From the NCBI RefSeq assembly GCF_027213715.1, contig NZ_JAPWGM010000003.1, forward strand, positions 1 through 64,000: DNA of 64,000 nucleotides. The letters are read 5' to 3'. Made by a program: the position numbers and the translations under genes. Below the pieces are notes generated by a model. It made no database searches. It was not told the DNA's origin and worked only from the letters and a program-made list of their open reading frames with translations. The DNA is from Pedobacter punctiformis. Lineage in GTDB: Bacteria; Bacteroidota; Bacteroidia; Sphingobacteriales; Sphingobacteriaceae. Numbering within the stretch: the first letter of the stretch is position 1; the number at the start of each line of letters is the position of its first letter. Positions 8,344-16,700 of this stretch are shown in pieces.

Positions 8344-9384
8344 TTATTTTTTCGGAATGCTACATTTTTGATTTTTCAAGATTGCGGTAATCGCATCCGA
8401 AATTTCAAAAACTTTCCCGTTATAGTTGTTGTCTAACAGAATGATAGTGAACTTTTCATCAATATCCGAAACTAGAATTGCTTCATAATTTCCATATCTT
8501 CCATCGTGTAAATGTTTAATTAATTTTTCGTTTTTAAATTTTGCCTGTCCAAGGGATGATTGCGTTTCTGGCAAATCAAATTGTTGACCTAATTCGTAAA
8601 GTGATTTTTTATTGATTAGCTTATTATTCTGAATACATTTCTCCCATTTTAATAAATCAGCTGTTGTGAGGTAAGTTCCTCCTGTTATGGGCAGATCTGC
8701 TTTATCTGCCACTAAATTATTATTAAATCCTTTGGCTATATTTTCTTCATTTTTGAAAGAAGTCATAACAGAAGAATTCATTTTACAAGGTTGGAAGATG
8801 AATTTTTCTGCATACGTTTTAAAAGACATTTTGGCCAATCTTTCGACAATAAACTGTCTTAGAAAAACATTATTCATGTTATAATCGTAATTTGTACCGG
8901 GTTTAAAATCAAGTGTTTCAATAAGCATTAAACCATCAAAAAGGTCTTTGTCATTTTTAATACTTTTCCAGTTTACATCAGGCATTCCGCTTGTGTATTG
9001 CAGTAAATCTTTAATGGTAACTTCATTTGCCCATTGTGGCAATTCGGGAATAAATTTGGAAACCTTATCATCCAGTTTCAATTTGCCTTGTTCTTTCAAT
9101 TGCATTAAAGCAACCGCACTGAATTCCTTTGTAATTGAGCCAATGTGAAATCTGTAGTCGGTAGTTAATTTATTCGCTTTAGTGGCATCGGTAAATCCAA
9201 ATGAAGCGTTGTATATTATTTTATTATTTTTTGAGACCAATACATTCCCATTAAAAACACCAATCTGGCTTGACCATTTCATTAAAGAGTCAATTTGTTT
9301 TATCTGCCCCGTTTGTGCAAATACCCTATTTACCAGAAGTAATAGAATAATGAAGATTGAGAATAGTTGTCTGTTATATTGCAT
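8344..9384 (-). CDS. Secreted serine hydrolase, class C beta-lactamase fold
   Basis: The protein has 346 residues with a signal peptide (1-24, ending VFAQ). The active-site SxxK is S83-I-T-K86 inside HIGSITKEFSA, as in beta-lactamase class C / DD-peptidase-like hydrolases. The second motif is atypical: the usual YSN reads Y168-N-M, and the KTG/HTG element reads HDG (KHLHDGRYG). Activity may be altered or directed to an unknown substrate. Family members include esterases, D-aminopeptidases and peptidoglycan-active enzymes, so the substrate cannot be told. A second family member lies at 10359 on the same strand, separated by one hypothetical gene. Confidence 0.85.
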   Translation of the reverse strand: MQYNRQLFSIFIILLLLVNRVFAQTGQIKQIDSLMKWSSQIGVFNGNVLVSKNNKIIYNASFGFTDATKANKLTTDYRFHIGSITKEFSAVALMQLKEQGKLKLDDKVSKFIPELPQWANEVTIKDLLQYTSGMPDVNWKSIKNDKDLFDGLMLIETLDFKPGTNYDYNMNNVFLRQFIVERLAKMSFKTYAEKFIFQPCKMNSSVMTSFKNEENIAKGFNNNLVADKADLPITGGTYLTTADLLKWEKCIQNNKLINKKSLYELGQQFDLPETQSSLGQAKFKNEKLIKHLHDGRYGNYEAILVSDIDEKFTIILLDNNYNGKVFEISDAITAILKNQKCSIPKK

Positions 9385-9553
9385 AATTTAATTTCTTGTT
9401 TTCGTGAAAGGTTGGTTTAAATAGTTAGGTACCGTTTTTGCTTTGTGATCGGGCGTAAAATCGAGACATAAAAGCTGATAAGGGTCGGTTTACAATCTGC
9501 ATAAATGAATTTTAATTTTGCAATCAATCTATTAGCAACCCTATTAAACGGAA

Positions 9554-10282
9554 TTATATATTACCAAAATCCATGAAGAACTTTTTTACATCATTTTCTT
9601 TTATTACCGACCTTACATATTCATTAATATTTTCAAATTCAAGTAAGGGCATTTTAATTTGCTTGGAACGAAGTGAACCATCTTTTTGCGGGGCAATCAA
9701 AATCAACCTTCCCTGATCTAGATCAAATAACCTTAAATTAACCAATGCAAATTGCTTTCTGTCACCCGTAAGAAAAGCAGTGTATTCAACTGAATTATTT
9801 TTTGTTTTCAGTATGCCGTTACCCAATTTATCAGGATAATTTCTCGAAACCACATTGTACGACATATTATATTTCTCATTGGAAAAATTTAATGTATCTG
9901 TTAGAATAACGATAGCGAAAAATACCTCACTTTTTTTATCTTTCAGGTATTCCTGATTAACTATATTTTTTTCACCGAAGAAATAGTTCCAATAAAGAGT
10001 TTTACCAAAAAAATTGCGTTCTGCACTTGATCCAGTACCCAAACCTTGTTTGTACTTAGCTGCTGGAAATACCCCAAAATTCATACCCTCCTGTTCCAGT
10101 TTTGGTCTGATTTGATTTAAATCACCCAATAACATTTCTTTATCCCATTGAGTGCTATCTTGCAGTTTTTTTATTTTTTCCAATTTTTCTTTTTCACCCC
10201 ATACAAACTTGGTTGATTGTGAATACAAAAGACTTGCATTGAAAAACGTCAATAAGAGGAATAAATAAATTTTACTTTTCAT
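9554..10282 (-). CDS. Exported protein of unknown function
   Basis: The protein has 242 residues. A clear signal peptide ends about residue 21 (LLYSQS). The mature part is mixed alpha/beta and rich in Lys, Phe and Tyr, with no motif I recognise and no transmembrane helix. It lies between two secreted serine hydrolases on the same strand, with gaps of about 170 and 75 bp, so a shared periplasmic role is possible. The ATG at 10282 is supported by the signal peptide. Confidence 0.7.
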   Translation of the reverse strand: MKSKIYLFLLLTFFNASLLYSQSTKFVWGEKEKLEKIKKLQDSTQWDKEMLLGDLNQIRPKLEQEGMNFGVFPAAKYKQGLGTGSSAERNFFGKTLYWNYFFGEKNIVNQEYLKDKKSEVFFAIVILTDTLNFSNEKYNMSYNVVSRNYPDKLGNGILKTKNNSVEYTAFLTGDRKQFALVNLRLFDLDQGRLILIAPQKDGSLRSKQIKMPLLEFENINEYVRSVIKENDVKKFFMDFGNI

Positions 10283-10358
10283 CTGACCTGTTTTTAAATT
10301 TAATTATTAAAAATTGATACCACTATATTTAGTTGTTTTTAAATGTTTTTGCATTTTC

Positions 10359-11423
10359 TCATTTTACAAGATTGGATTTTAGGATAATCTTCCTGATTTC
10401 TTGCTCAAAATAATAAGCAATATCAAAATTTTCATTGCCTACATTCTCCATAACAATAACACTAGTTTGGGTTTTCGGATAATATAAATTTACAGCGATA
10501 AACCCTTCGCTTGGGTGAAAGCCCGTATGCCCTATTTCCATAATGCCCTCTTTGTCATTAATTCGCAGACCGTAGCCGTAACCAATCGGATTTTTGCTAA
10601 AAACCTGGTGCGTATCGGTAATTACATAATTCGTCATCATCTTGTAAGTTGCAGGTTTAAGCAATTTTCCATTATGCAAACATTCATTCCATTTTGCCAA
10701 ATCGGGTGCAGTAACAATTAAGTGGCTTCCAAAATAATTATCCGGGCCAAAATCTGAATGTTCATTAAGCCTGGAACTGCCATCTTTTCCGATGGTGTGA
10801 CCTTTGACCATAAGTTTGCTGCTCGTTTCGGTCGGATAAGAACTATTACTCATTTTACATTTTTTGAATAAAGCCGTTACCAATTCCTGAAAAGTTTTCC
10901 CGCTTTGCTTTTCTAAAACCAATCCTGCAACGTAATACCCAATATTTGAATAGCTGAAAGTAGTTCCTGGCTTGAATTTTAACGGTTTATCTATATTTTC
11001 GCTGTACAATCCAGAAGTATTGTTGAGCAAGTGATGAACGGTCACCGTGTCTGCCCAACTGTATTTAAAATCGGGCAAATATTTGCGGATGGGTGCATGC
11101 AAATCAATGGTTCCTTTTTCTACTTCCTGCAAAATCAAGGTAGCTGTAATCTGTTTTGCAATAGACATTGTAGAAAATTTGTCATCGATTTTCAATGGTG
11201 TTTTTTTAATGAAATCGGCATAGCCAAAAGCTTTGGCATATTTCTCTCTCCCGTTTTGCTGGATGAAAACCACGCCGTTAAAATCCCTGGGATTTTTAGT
11301 TTTAATTAAGCTATCAATTTTTATGAAGTAATTATCTTTTTTTTGGGCATTTAACTGGCAACTTGAAAACAACATTATAAAAAGATAAATAAGCACAAAA
11401 AAATGTTTCATAAGGTTTAGCAA
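10359..11423 (-). CDS. Secreted serine hydrolase, class C beta-lactamase fold
   Basis: The protein has 354 residues. The N-terminal export signal has a cysteine at 22 (LFSSCQ), so it could be a lipoprotein, although a signal peptidase I site at LNAQ is also possible. Catalytic motifs are intact: SxxK as S87-I-A-K90, YSN in FSYSNIGYY, and HTG in EIGHTGFHP. It belongs to the beta-lactamase-related serine hydrolases; substrate unknown. The start could also be the internal ATG at 11411 (MKHFFV), which leaves a more normal signal. It is divergent from the TetR gene at 11585 with an inverted repeat between them, so TetR control is plausible. Confidence 0.85.
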   Translation of the reverse strand: MLNLMKHFFVLIYLFIMLFSSCQLNAQKKDNYFIKIDSLIKTKNPRDFNGVVFIQQNGREKYAKAFGYADFIKKTPLKIDDKFSTMSIAKQITATLILQEVEKGTIDLHAPIRKYLPDFKYSWADTVTVHHLLNNTSGLYSENIDKPLKFKPGTTFSYSNIGYYVAGLVLEKQSGKTFQELVTALFKKCKMSNSSYPTETSSKLMVKGHTIGKDGSSRLNEHSDFGPDNYFGSHLIVTAPDLAKWNECLHNGKLLKPATYKMMTNYVITDTHQVFSKNPIGYGYGLRINDKEGIMEIGHTGFHPSEGFIAVNLYYPKTQTSVIVMENVGNENFDIAYYFEQEIRKIILKSNLVK

Positions 11424-11537
11424 TTTAAATCGATTCTTATTTTTTGAATGGTTTTTAATAAATCATTTGAAAACTAGTAATGCTTTATAGATTCAGTTAT
11501 GTTTGTATTTAAAAGATATTTTGCAAATGTACACAAA

Positions 11538-11553
11538 GTCACCAATCAGTGAC
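11538..11553. promoter_or_regulatory. Inverted repeat, probable TetR operator
   Basis: GTCACcaatcaGTGAC is a perfect 5-bp inverted repeat with a 6-bp centre. It lies between the divergent serine hydrolase and TetR genes, 32 bp before the TetR start. Size and placement suit a TetR-family operator. Binding is inferred. Confidence 0.5.
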
Positions 11554-11584
11554 AAATAAATTATTTCCTATTTTATAAAATTTA

Positions 11585-12220
11585 ATGATGGAAGATAACC
11601 CGGTAAAAACCCGAATAAGGAACAAAGAAAATAGTAAACAGCAATTTCTGGATGCAGTAGGGAAAATACTGAAAACCCAGGGTTATTCTGCCTTGAAAAT
11701 AAATAATATCGCGACTACTGCCGGGTTAGATAAAAAACTGATTTACAATTATTTCGGAGGATTGGAAGGACTGTTAGATGAATATATAAAAACACAGGAT
11801 TTCTGGAGCAATGTAAAAAGCGAAATCGAACCTAATGAAATAACTGATGGAGGAAAAGAATTTATCACAAATACGGTGTTGGAGCAATTTGATTATGTTT
11901 TTAGAAATAAAGAATTTCAAAAAGTTTTGCTTTGGCGATTATCCGAGCCAAGAAATTCATTAAAAAAACTTACCGATGAACAGGAAGCAAACGGTGAATT
12001 TATTTTACAAAACATTATGGATACTTATTTTGCAGAAAATTCAGAAGATTCCCGAGCAGCAATGGCGCTAATTGTTTCCGGGGCATATTACCTTAATCTT
12101 TACGCAGAAATTAATGGAAATACATTTTGTGGGATTGACATTAAAAGTGAAACAGGAAGAAACCAGATAAAAAAAGCAATTGCGATGCTGATTGAACAAG
12201 TATATACTTTTTTGAAATAA
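11585..12220 (+). CDS. TetR-family transcriptional regulator
   Basis: The protein has 211 residues. The N-terminal HTH at about 18-62 is typical for TetR (FLDAVGKILKTQGYSALKIN, then IATTAGLDKKLIYNYFGG). The rest is a helical ligand-binding domain of unknown specificity. It probably represses itself and the divergent exported serine hydrolase genes through the inverted repeat at 11538-11553. The first ATG (11585) is followed by a second Met, and either could start. Length is normal for the family. Confidence 0.88.
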   Translation: MMEDNPVKTRIRNKENSKQQFLDAVGKILKTQGYSALKINNIATTAGLDKKLIYNYFGGLEGLLDEYIKTQDFWSNVKSEIEPNEITDGGKEFITNTVLEQFDYVFRNKEFQKVLLWRLSEPRNSLKKLTDEQEANGEFILQNIMDTYFAENSEDSRAAMALIVSGAYYLNLYAEINGNTFCGIDIKSETGRNQIKKAIAMLIEQVYTFLK

Positions 12221-12420
12221 ATGTAAAGCCAATAATGTTCATAAGAAAACTTCAAAATCTTACTGGATAAACGCCCGCTTCTTGTTGGAAAAACTTTTAA
12301 AACAGGATTTGATGATTTCGTAGAAAACTCGCATTATTTTGAAATTTTAAGTGACAGTAGTTACATAAGTATCGTTTTCCGCGGTCAACTGGCCATATAT
12401 TGAGTTATATAAAGAAGGTA
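12221..12420. other. Intergenic DNA with coding-like remnants
   Basis: No intact gene is seen. Short plus-strand stretches read like protein (for example NSHYFEILSDSSYISIVFRG near 12327-12390) but are broken by stops and have no start. This is consistent with decayed coding DNA of unknown origin, next to the sigma-factor remnant. Confidence 0.35.
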
Positions 12421-12553
12421 AAGCCGATTGATGGATATTTTCAGTTTTATGAAGATTCTTTTTATTCGAAGCTATCCTTCCCATGATTTTATATCGCAAT
12501 ACTGCCACAATATAAGTATGAAAACCTATGCTGAATCTCTATTCTTTTTCTAC
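12421..12553 (-). pseudogene. Fragment of an ECF sigma factor gene
   Basis: Read on the minus strand, this gives RKRIEIQH, then after a 1-nt insertion FHTYIVAVLRYKIMGRIASN and KKNLHKT. It matches residues 64-106 of the intact sigma factor at 26131-26724 (RKRIEIQHSFHTYVAAILRY, KIMAKMAANKKCLHKT), with 19 of 27 residues identical by eye after the frameshift. Neither the 5' part nor the C-terminal HTH is found, so it is a non-functional remnant of a paralogous or duplicated sigma gene. Confidence 0.75.
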
Positions 12554-12700
12554 AATGATTAATACCCCGAATAAGTAGGTTAATTTTCAATTAAATGTTC
12601 TCAACGTACAAATTTAATAATAAAAGGTAGTCACATCCTATCGGGCAGGATCAATATCATTCTGCACAATCTCAATAGTTAAATAAAAAGTTGACTTACT

Positions 12701-12732
12701 TTTTGAATATTCAAAATTTAACAGTTACTTTG
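12701..12732 (+). promoter_or_regulatory. Promoter region with 16-bp palindrome
   Basis: TTTTGAATATTCAAAA (12701-12716) is a perfect palindrome. Its TTTG can serve as a -33 element for the -7-like TTACTTTG at 12725-12732, which starts 20 bp after it. A further small inverted repeat, CTTTGaaataCAAAG, lies at 12728-12742. The likely target is the oxygenase-like gene at 12855. Assignment is by similarity to the Bacteroidota promoter consensus. Confidence 0.4.
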
Positions 12733-12854
12733 AAATACAAAGCACTTTAAAAAACACAAGCATTGAATCGCAAGCCTTATATCTATTCCTATCCTATTGA
12801 CATTATGCCACATCAACATAAAAAAGTTGAAAGATTAAAAAGCAATTATAGATT

Positions 12855-13631
12855 ATGGACTTTGTAAATGAACATTCTATTGTAAGAAAAATATGGGGCA
12901 ATACCGATGTAATCCTTTTCATTTTTGCTGGTGCCGCAGCAGAATTCAGCCTCAATAAAGCAGTTGATTGGTTATATTTTACTGGCAAACTTCCGAAAGA
13001 TCCTTTAGGGCGATTATTTTCAACGGTGGCCTATGCGCAAAAAATAGTATTTTCTCCATTAAATGAAGCCAATGCAGCAATAGATCAAATTACAATGATT
13101 CATAAGCATGTTGAAGGAGCAAGAAACACCAAAATTCCAGATTGGGCTTACCGGGATGTGCTGTTTATGTTGATCGACTATTCTATTCGATCTTTTGAAG
13201 TATTGGAAAGAAAACTTAATCTGGCAGAAAAAGAAGAAATTTTTAATACTTTTTATCTTGTTGGGCAAAGGATGGAAATAAATGGTCTTCCAACCAATTT
13301 CACTGAATGGCAATCCATGCACGAACTACAATTACATGAAGATTTGGTTTATAGTCATTTTTCTCAAGATCTTTTTAGCCAATATAAAAAGCACCTGGGC
13401 TTTTCTAGATTTTTCTTAATGCGAAAAATACAAGCGCTAATTGTACCTGTTCGGGTAAACGAATTGCTACAATTAGGAAAAGGAAAACTAGTTATTCCAA
13501 TTCTTGCTTTATATAAATTGAGTAGAGGGTTTAATTTGCACAAAACTTTAAGAAATTTGATTCTCCCTGCAGAATACAAAGCACAGATACTGGACCTGGA
13601 AATTATTAAACGTAAAAGACAGACTATCTAA
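12855..13631 (+). CDS. MpaB/DUF2236-family oxygenase-like protein
   Basis: The protein has 258 residues, soluble, with no signal peptide. The opening SIVRKIWGNTDVILFIFAGA followed by AEFSLNKAVDWLYFTGKLP..DPLGRLFSTVAYAQKIVF is characteristic of DUF2236, the family that includes rubber oxygenase Lcp and fungal MpaB. Histidines that could serve heme or metal binding occur in MIHKHVEGAR and SMHELQLHEDLVYS. Known members use heme to oxidise hydrophobic compounds; the substrate here is unknown. It lies upstream of a MaoC-type hydratase on the same strand (157 bp gap), which hints at lipid or fatty-acyl chemistry. The ATG at 12855 fits the family N-terminus. Confidence 0.8.
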   Translation: MDFVNEHSIVRKIWGNTDVILFIFAGAAAEFSLNKAVDWLYFTGKLPKDPLGRLFSTVAYAQKIVFSPLNEANAAIDQITMIHKHVEGARNTKIPDWAYRDVLFMLIDYSIRSFEVLERKLNLAEKEEIFNTFYLVGQRMEINGLPTNFTEWQSMHELQLHEDLVYSHFSQDLFSQYKKHLGFSRFFLMRKIQALIVPVRVNELLQLGKGKLVIPILALYKLSRGFNLHKTLRNLILPAEYKAQILDLEIIKRKRQTI

Positions 13632-13788
13632 AATGAATAATTTCATTCAATTTAGATAATTGTAAAAAAGTTACCAAGTAAGTATTTTAGTATTAATAAA
13701 CTTAAATCCTACAAAATTTTATACCTTGCCTCTTGGCAATTGCGAAAAAATTCACCTGTTCCGGTCAAATGGAAATCAAAATAATTGT

Positions 13789-14247
13789 ATGGTTATAGTT
13801 AACAGTTTTGAAGAATACAAAGCTCATTTAGGTCGCCACATTGGTACATCAAAATGGCATAAAATAAGTCAGGAACAAATTAACAGATTCGCAGCGGCGA
13901 CACTTGATAATCAGTGGATCCATGTGGATGAGGAAAAAGCCAAATCAGACGGGCCCTTTGGAACAACAATTGCCCATGGTTATTTAACATTATCACTTAT
14001 TCCGTATCTCTGGAAACAGATAGCTGATATCCGGAATGTTAAAATGGAAGTAAATTACGGCATAGAAAAATTTAAATTCAACCGGCACGTTTTGGTAAAT
14101 GACGAAGTTCAGCTTAGAGCAAAACTTATTTCAATTTCTGATTTGAGAGGTATTACAAAAGTTGTTATTGAGGCAAATCTCGATATAAAAGGTCAATCTA
14201 AAACTGCCTATACCGGGAATGTGGTATTTTTATACCATTTCAACTAA
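13789..14247 (+). CDS. MaoC-like (R)-specific enoyl-CoA hydratase
   Basis: The protein has 152 residues from the ATG at 13789. An in-frame TTG 63 bp upstream would add residues that do not look like the family and is not preferred. It has a single hot-dog domain with the hydratase motif D40-NQWI-H45 and the conserved GPFGTTIAHGYLTLSL segment. Family members hydrate trans-2-enoyl-CoA to (R)-3-hydroxyacyl-CoA in fatty acid or polyhydroxyalkanoate metabolism, in the cytoplasm. The inverted repeat TACCATTT/AAATGGTA overlapping the stop codon (14233-14254) may help end transcription. Confidence 0.85.
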   Translation: MVIVNSFEEYKAHLGRHIGTSKWHKISQEQINRFAAATLDNQWIHVDEEKAKSDGPFGTTIAHGYLTLSLIPYLWKQIADIRNVKMEVNYGIEKFKFNRHVLVNDEVQLRAKLISISDLRGITKVVIEANLDIKGQSKTAYTGNVVFLYHFN

Positions 14248-14269
14248 AATGGTAAATATTCAGATTGTC

Positions 14270-14383
14270 TTAAGCGCATTCATCTTTGTGAAGTTCTAAT
14301 TCTGTTGCTTTACTTGTGATAAGGTTAGTTTGTTGTTTGTTCAAACAGCCAAATTGTAAAATAAATTCAATAAACTGTTCCAT
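14270..14383 (-). pseudogene. N-terminal remnant of a Crp/Fnr-family regulator
   Basis: The minus strand encodes 37 residues from an ATG at 14383 (MEQFIEFILQFGCLNKQQ.., then ..LITSKATELELHKDE) before a stop at 14270. This is the usual opening of Bacteroidota Crp/Fnr-type regulators, where the sequence would go on into the cyclic-nucleotide-binding fold. The rest of the gene is missing, cut off at the MaoC gene side. Assignment is from N-terminal pattern only. Confidence 0.5.
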
Positions 14384-14907
14384 AAAGCAAAGCTAGCAAT
14401 CATTATTTGTGTGCGTTCGTCATTTGTCTGATTTTATTTCGGAGTACATTGATTATGATGCATAAAATAGCATTGGTTGGTAATGAAAAAGCTTTAAGTT
14501 TAGTAAAACCATTGGTAGGAAATTAAAGGTTTGCATTAATGGTGTTTAGTACCAGTCAACAGTGTACAAACCAATTCATGTGCCCCATTTTCGCCAGGAT
14601 CATATACAACAACGATTATTATTCCAACATCATACATCTGGCATTTGTTTAAATGGTTTTTAAAAATCATTGCACTACAGCCGAACCTGTTGTATCTACA
14701 ATAAACATAGAAATGAAATGAAATCAGACAGATAAAGTATTTCGTGTTGATTATTTATTTCAGTTATTTACTATATTTGAATCAACGTGATGAGGCTAAT
14801 ATTCAAACTACTTTCCATTATTTCGATTTACGCATCGAATCCTGTAAAGCAAAAATTGGCTATAAAAACCTAATTGATTCAAACAAGTAAATGAAACGAC
14901 TGATATT
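14384..14907. other. Intergenic region with decayed coding pieces
   Basis: No intact gene is seen. Fragments look protein-like: plus strand near 14456-14526 (EYIDYDA, then after a frameshift HKIALVGNEKALSLVKPLVG, loosely like a SpoIIAA/STAS-type protein), and minus strand near 14528-14600 (VYDPGENGAHELVCTLLTGT). All are short and broken by stops. The 5' region of the TPR gene at 14908 must hold its promoter, but no clear TAnnTTTG box was found. Confidence 0.35.
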
Positions 14908-16191
14908 ATGCATAAAAAATTAACCAAATTTTCTATTTTAATAGTTATAATACTAATTACTAACACCAATACGCTTCTTGCTCAAAATGGTACTACTGAA
15001 CAAAATCCCCGTACTGCAGATGCATTTTATAATCGGGGAGGTAAATACTTCCAGGAACAGAAATATGATCTGGCCATTGCCGACTACACCAAGGCAATAG
15101 CACTTAATCCTAAATTCTCTGATGCTTATTTAAACCGTGGCGTTTCCTACAAGAAAAAAGAGCAATACTCGGAGGCACTTGCCGATTATGCAAAAGTTAT
15201 CCAACTGGAACCAAGAGAACCTGCGGTTTACAAAAACCAGGGTATCATTTACGAAATTCAAAAGAACTATGAATTGGCCGTTGCAAATTATACAAAAGCT
15301 ATTGAATTTGGCGGTAAAAATTATCCGGAGTTATACATTTACCGGGGCAATATTTATTTGAATAATATGGAAAAGCCAGACTTAGCAATGGCAGATTATC
15401 AAATGTCCGTTAAGTTATTGCCCAAAGATGCCACTGGATATAATAACATTGGATATGTATACAGCACTAAGGAGAACTTCACCCAAGCCATTACAAATTA
15501 TACAAAAGCGATAGAAATTGACCCGAAATTTCTTTTGGCTTATATCAATCGTGCCGATTGTTATGATGCTATAGGAAATACCAAACTGGCCGATCTCGAC
15601 CGGAAGAAATATAGCGATTTGGGTGGCGAAATTTCGGCTACATCCGGAAACACGAAGCGTTCTATCTATCCACAAGGTAGCTTCGATGCAGCGCTGGCCA
15701 AATCTGCCTTAAGTCGTGGCTTATCTAGAATTGAAGGTAGAGCCTGTTCGAAGATTGATGGACTTATATTTAAAGCCGGGGGCGCTAAAGTTGTATTATT
15801 CCCTGTTACACCCTATCTGGAAGAGTGGTATGCACTACGGGATAAGAAAGAAGGTAAAAAAATATCGGTTTATATGTCAAAAGAAGCAAATAAGTACGCG
15901 ATTGAAGCTTTTACTGATGGAGAGGGAAGATTTAGCTTTGAAGGATTAAAACCAGGCAAATATTTTATCCAGATGATTCATAATTTTAATCAACTAAAAA
16001 CGAACCGGGTTTACACTGGTTCAAATACAGCAATGCAAGGCAATACTCAGATGATAACCAATTATTATCGTGATGAGGATTATGTTGTTGAGCGTAGCCA
16101 ACGTGTAGAAAGGTTTGTCGAGATTAAGAAAGATGGTGAAGTTAAAAAAATCGGCTTATCTAAAGGATTGATTAAAGGATGTGATTTTTAA
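14908..16191 (+). CDS. Exported TPR protein with carboxypeptidase-regulatory-like domain
   Basis: The protein has 427 residues with a signal peptide (1-26, ending LLAQ). Five to six TPR units span about 33-230, with repeated signatures such as YDLAIADYTKAIALNPKFSD and AYLNRGVSYKKKEQYSEALA. The C-terminal region at about 240-427 contains a beta-sandwich carboxypeptidase-regulatory-like segment (FTDGEGRFSFEGLKPGKYFI) found in many Bacteroidota exported proteins. It is likely a periplasmic or outer-membrane scaffold. No enzyme motif is seen. It is flanked on both sides by gene-poor DNA and apparently transcribed alone. Confidence 0.8.
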   Translation: MHKKLTKFSILIVIILITNTNTLLAQNGTTEQNPRTADAFYNRGGKYFQEQKYDLAIADYTKAIALNPKFSDAYLNRGVSYKKKEQYSEALADYAKVIQLEPREPAVYKNQGIIYEIQKNYELAVANYTKAIEFGGKNYPELYIYRGNIYLNNMEKPDLAMADYQMSVKLLPKDATGYNNIGYVYSTKENFTQAITNYTKAIEIDPKFLLAYINRADCYDAIGNTKLADLDRKKYSDLGGEISATSGNTKRSIYPQGSFDAALAKSALSRGLSRIEGRACSKIDGLIFKAGGAKVVLFPVTPYLEEWYALRDKKEGKKISVYMSKEANKYAIEAFTDGEGRFSFEGLKPGKYFIQMIHNFNQLKTNRVYTGSNTAMQGNTQMITNYYRDEDYVVERSQRVERFVEIKKDGEVKKIGLSKGLIKGCDF

Positions 16192-16638
16192 TTAACTCAA
16201 TCGATTGAGAAATTCTGAAAATTCTCGAACCACCGCTTTACAGACCACAAAATAACCAATTAACAAGCTAATCTACAATTAGTTATTTAAATAATGGAAG
16301 TGCAAAAGTTTTTTTTATAAAAGTATTTCGAGAATCTTGTAGAACTTTTACCTGGAGTGGAATGAATTCCATTTTCATCGTTATGTATCCTATCAAACCA
16401 TTCATGACCATTGATAAATAAGCAGTTGCAGACCAGATTTGGTGTTTAAATGATTTCCAATGAAATTTAGGACACTTATTTCTGTTGACTTGCCATCCTC
16501 CGTCGGGTTTACCTGTATATGGTGCTCACAAAGCCCCATATCTAACGAATTCAGACTTTAATATATTTATCAGCATTTTGTTGAGCAGATTGAATAACCG
16601 ATAAACCTTACTCCCTACATTTTTGGATAAGCTAATAC
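16192..16638. other. Intergenic region, no gene recognised
   Basis: About 450 bp without a credible ORF. It contains AT-rich sequence and the small palindrome TCAATCGATTGA just after the TPR gene stop (near 16198). No repeat or RNA gene was recognised. Confidence 0.4.
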
Positions 16639-16678
16639 AACAAAGCCGGTAGCAAATAAGTTGATACCGAACTTTGTT
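16639..16678 (-). terminator. Stem-loop downstream of TlpA-like gene
   Basis: AACAAAG..GGTA (from 16639) pairs with TACC..CTTTGTT (to 16678), leaving small bulges. It lies 22 bp past the stop of the minus-strand gene ending at 16701. The U-tract is weak, so termination is only likely. Confidence 0.4.
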
Positions 16679-16700
16679 ATAAAAGTTTTAGTTGTTAAAT

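Noticed and set aside
13726..13788. N-terminal extension of the MaoC gene from a TTG
   Set aside because: The added 21 residues do not look like the family, and the ATG at 13789 gives the normal hot-dog start.
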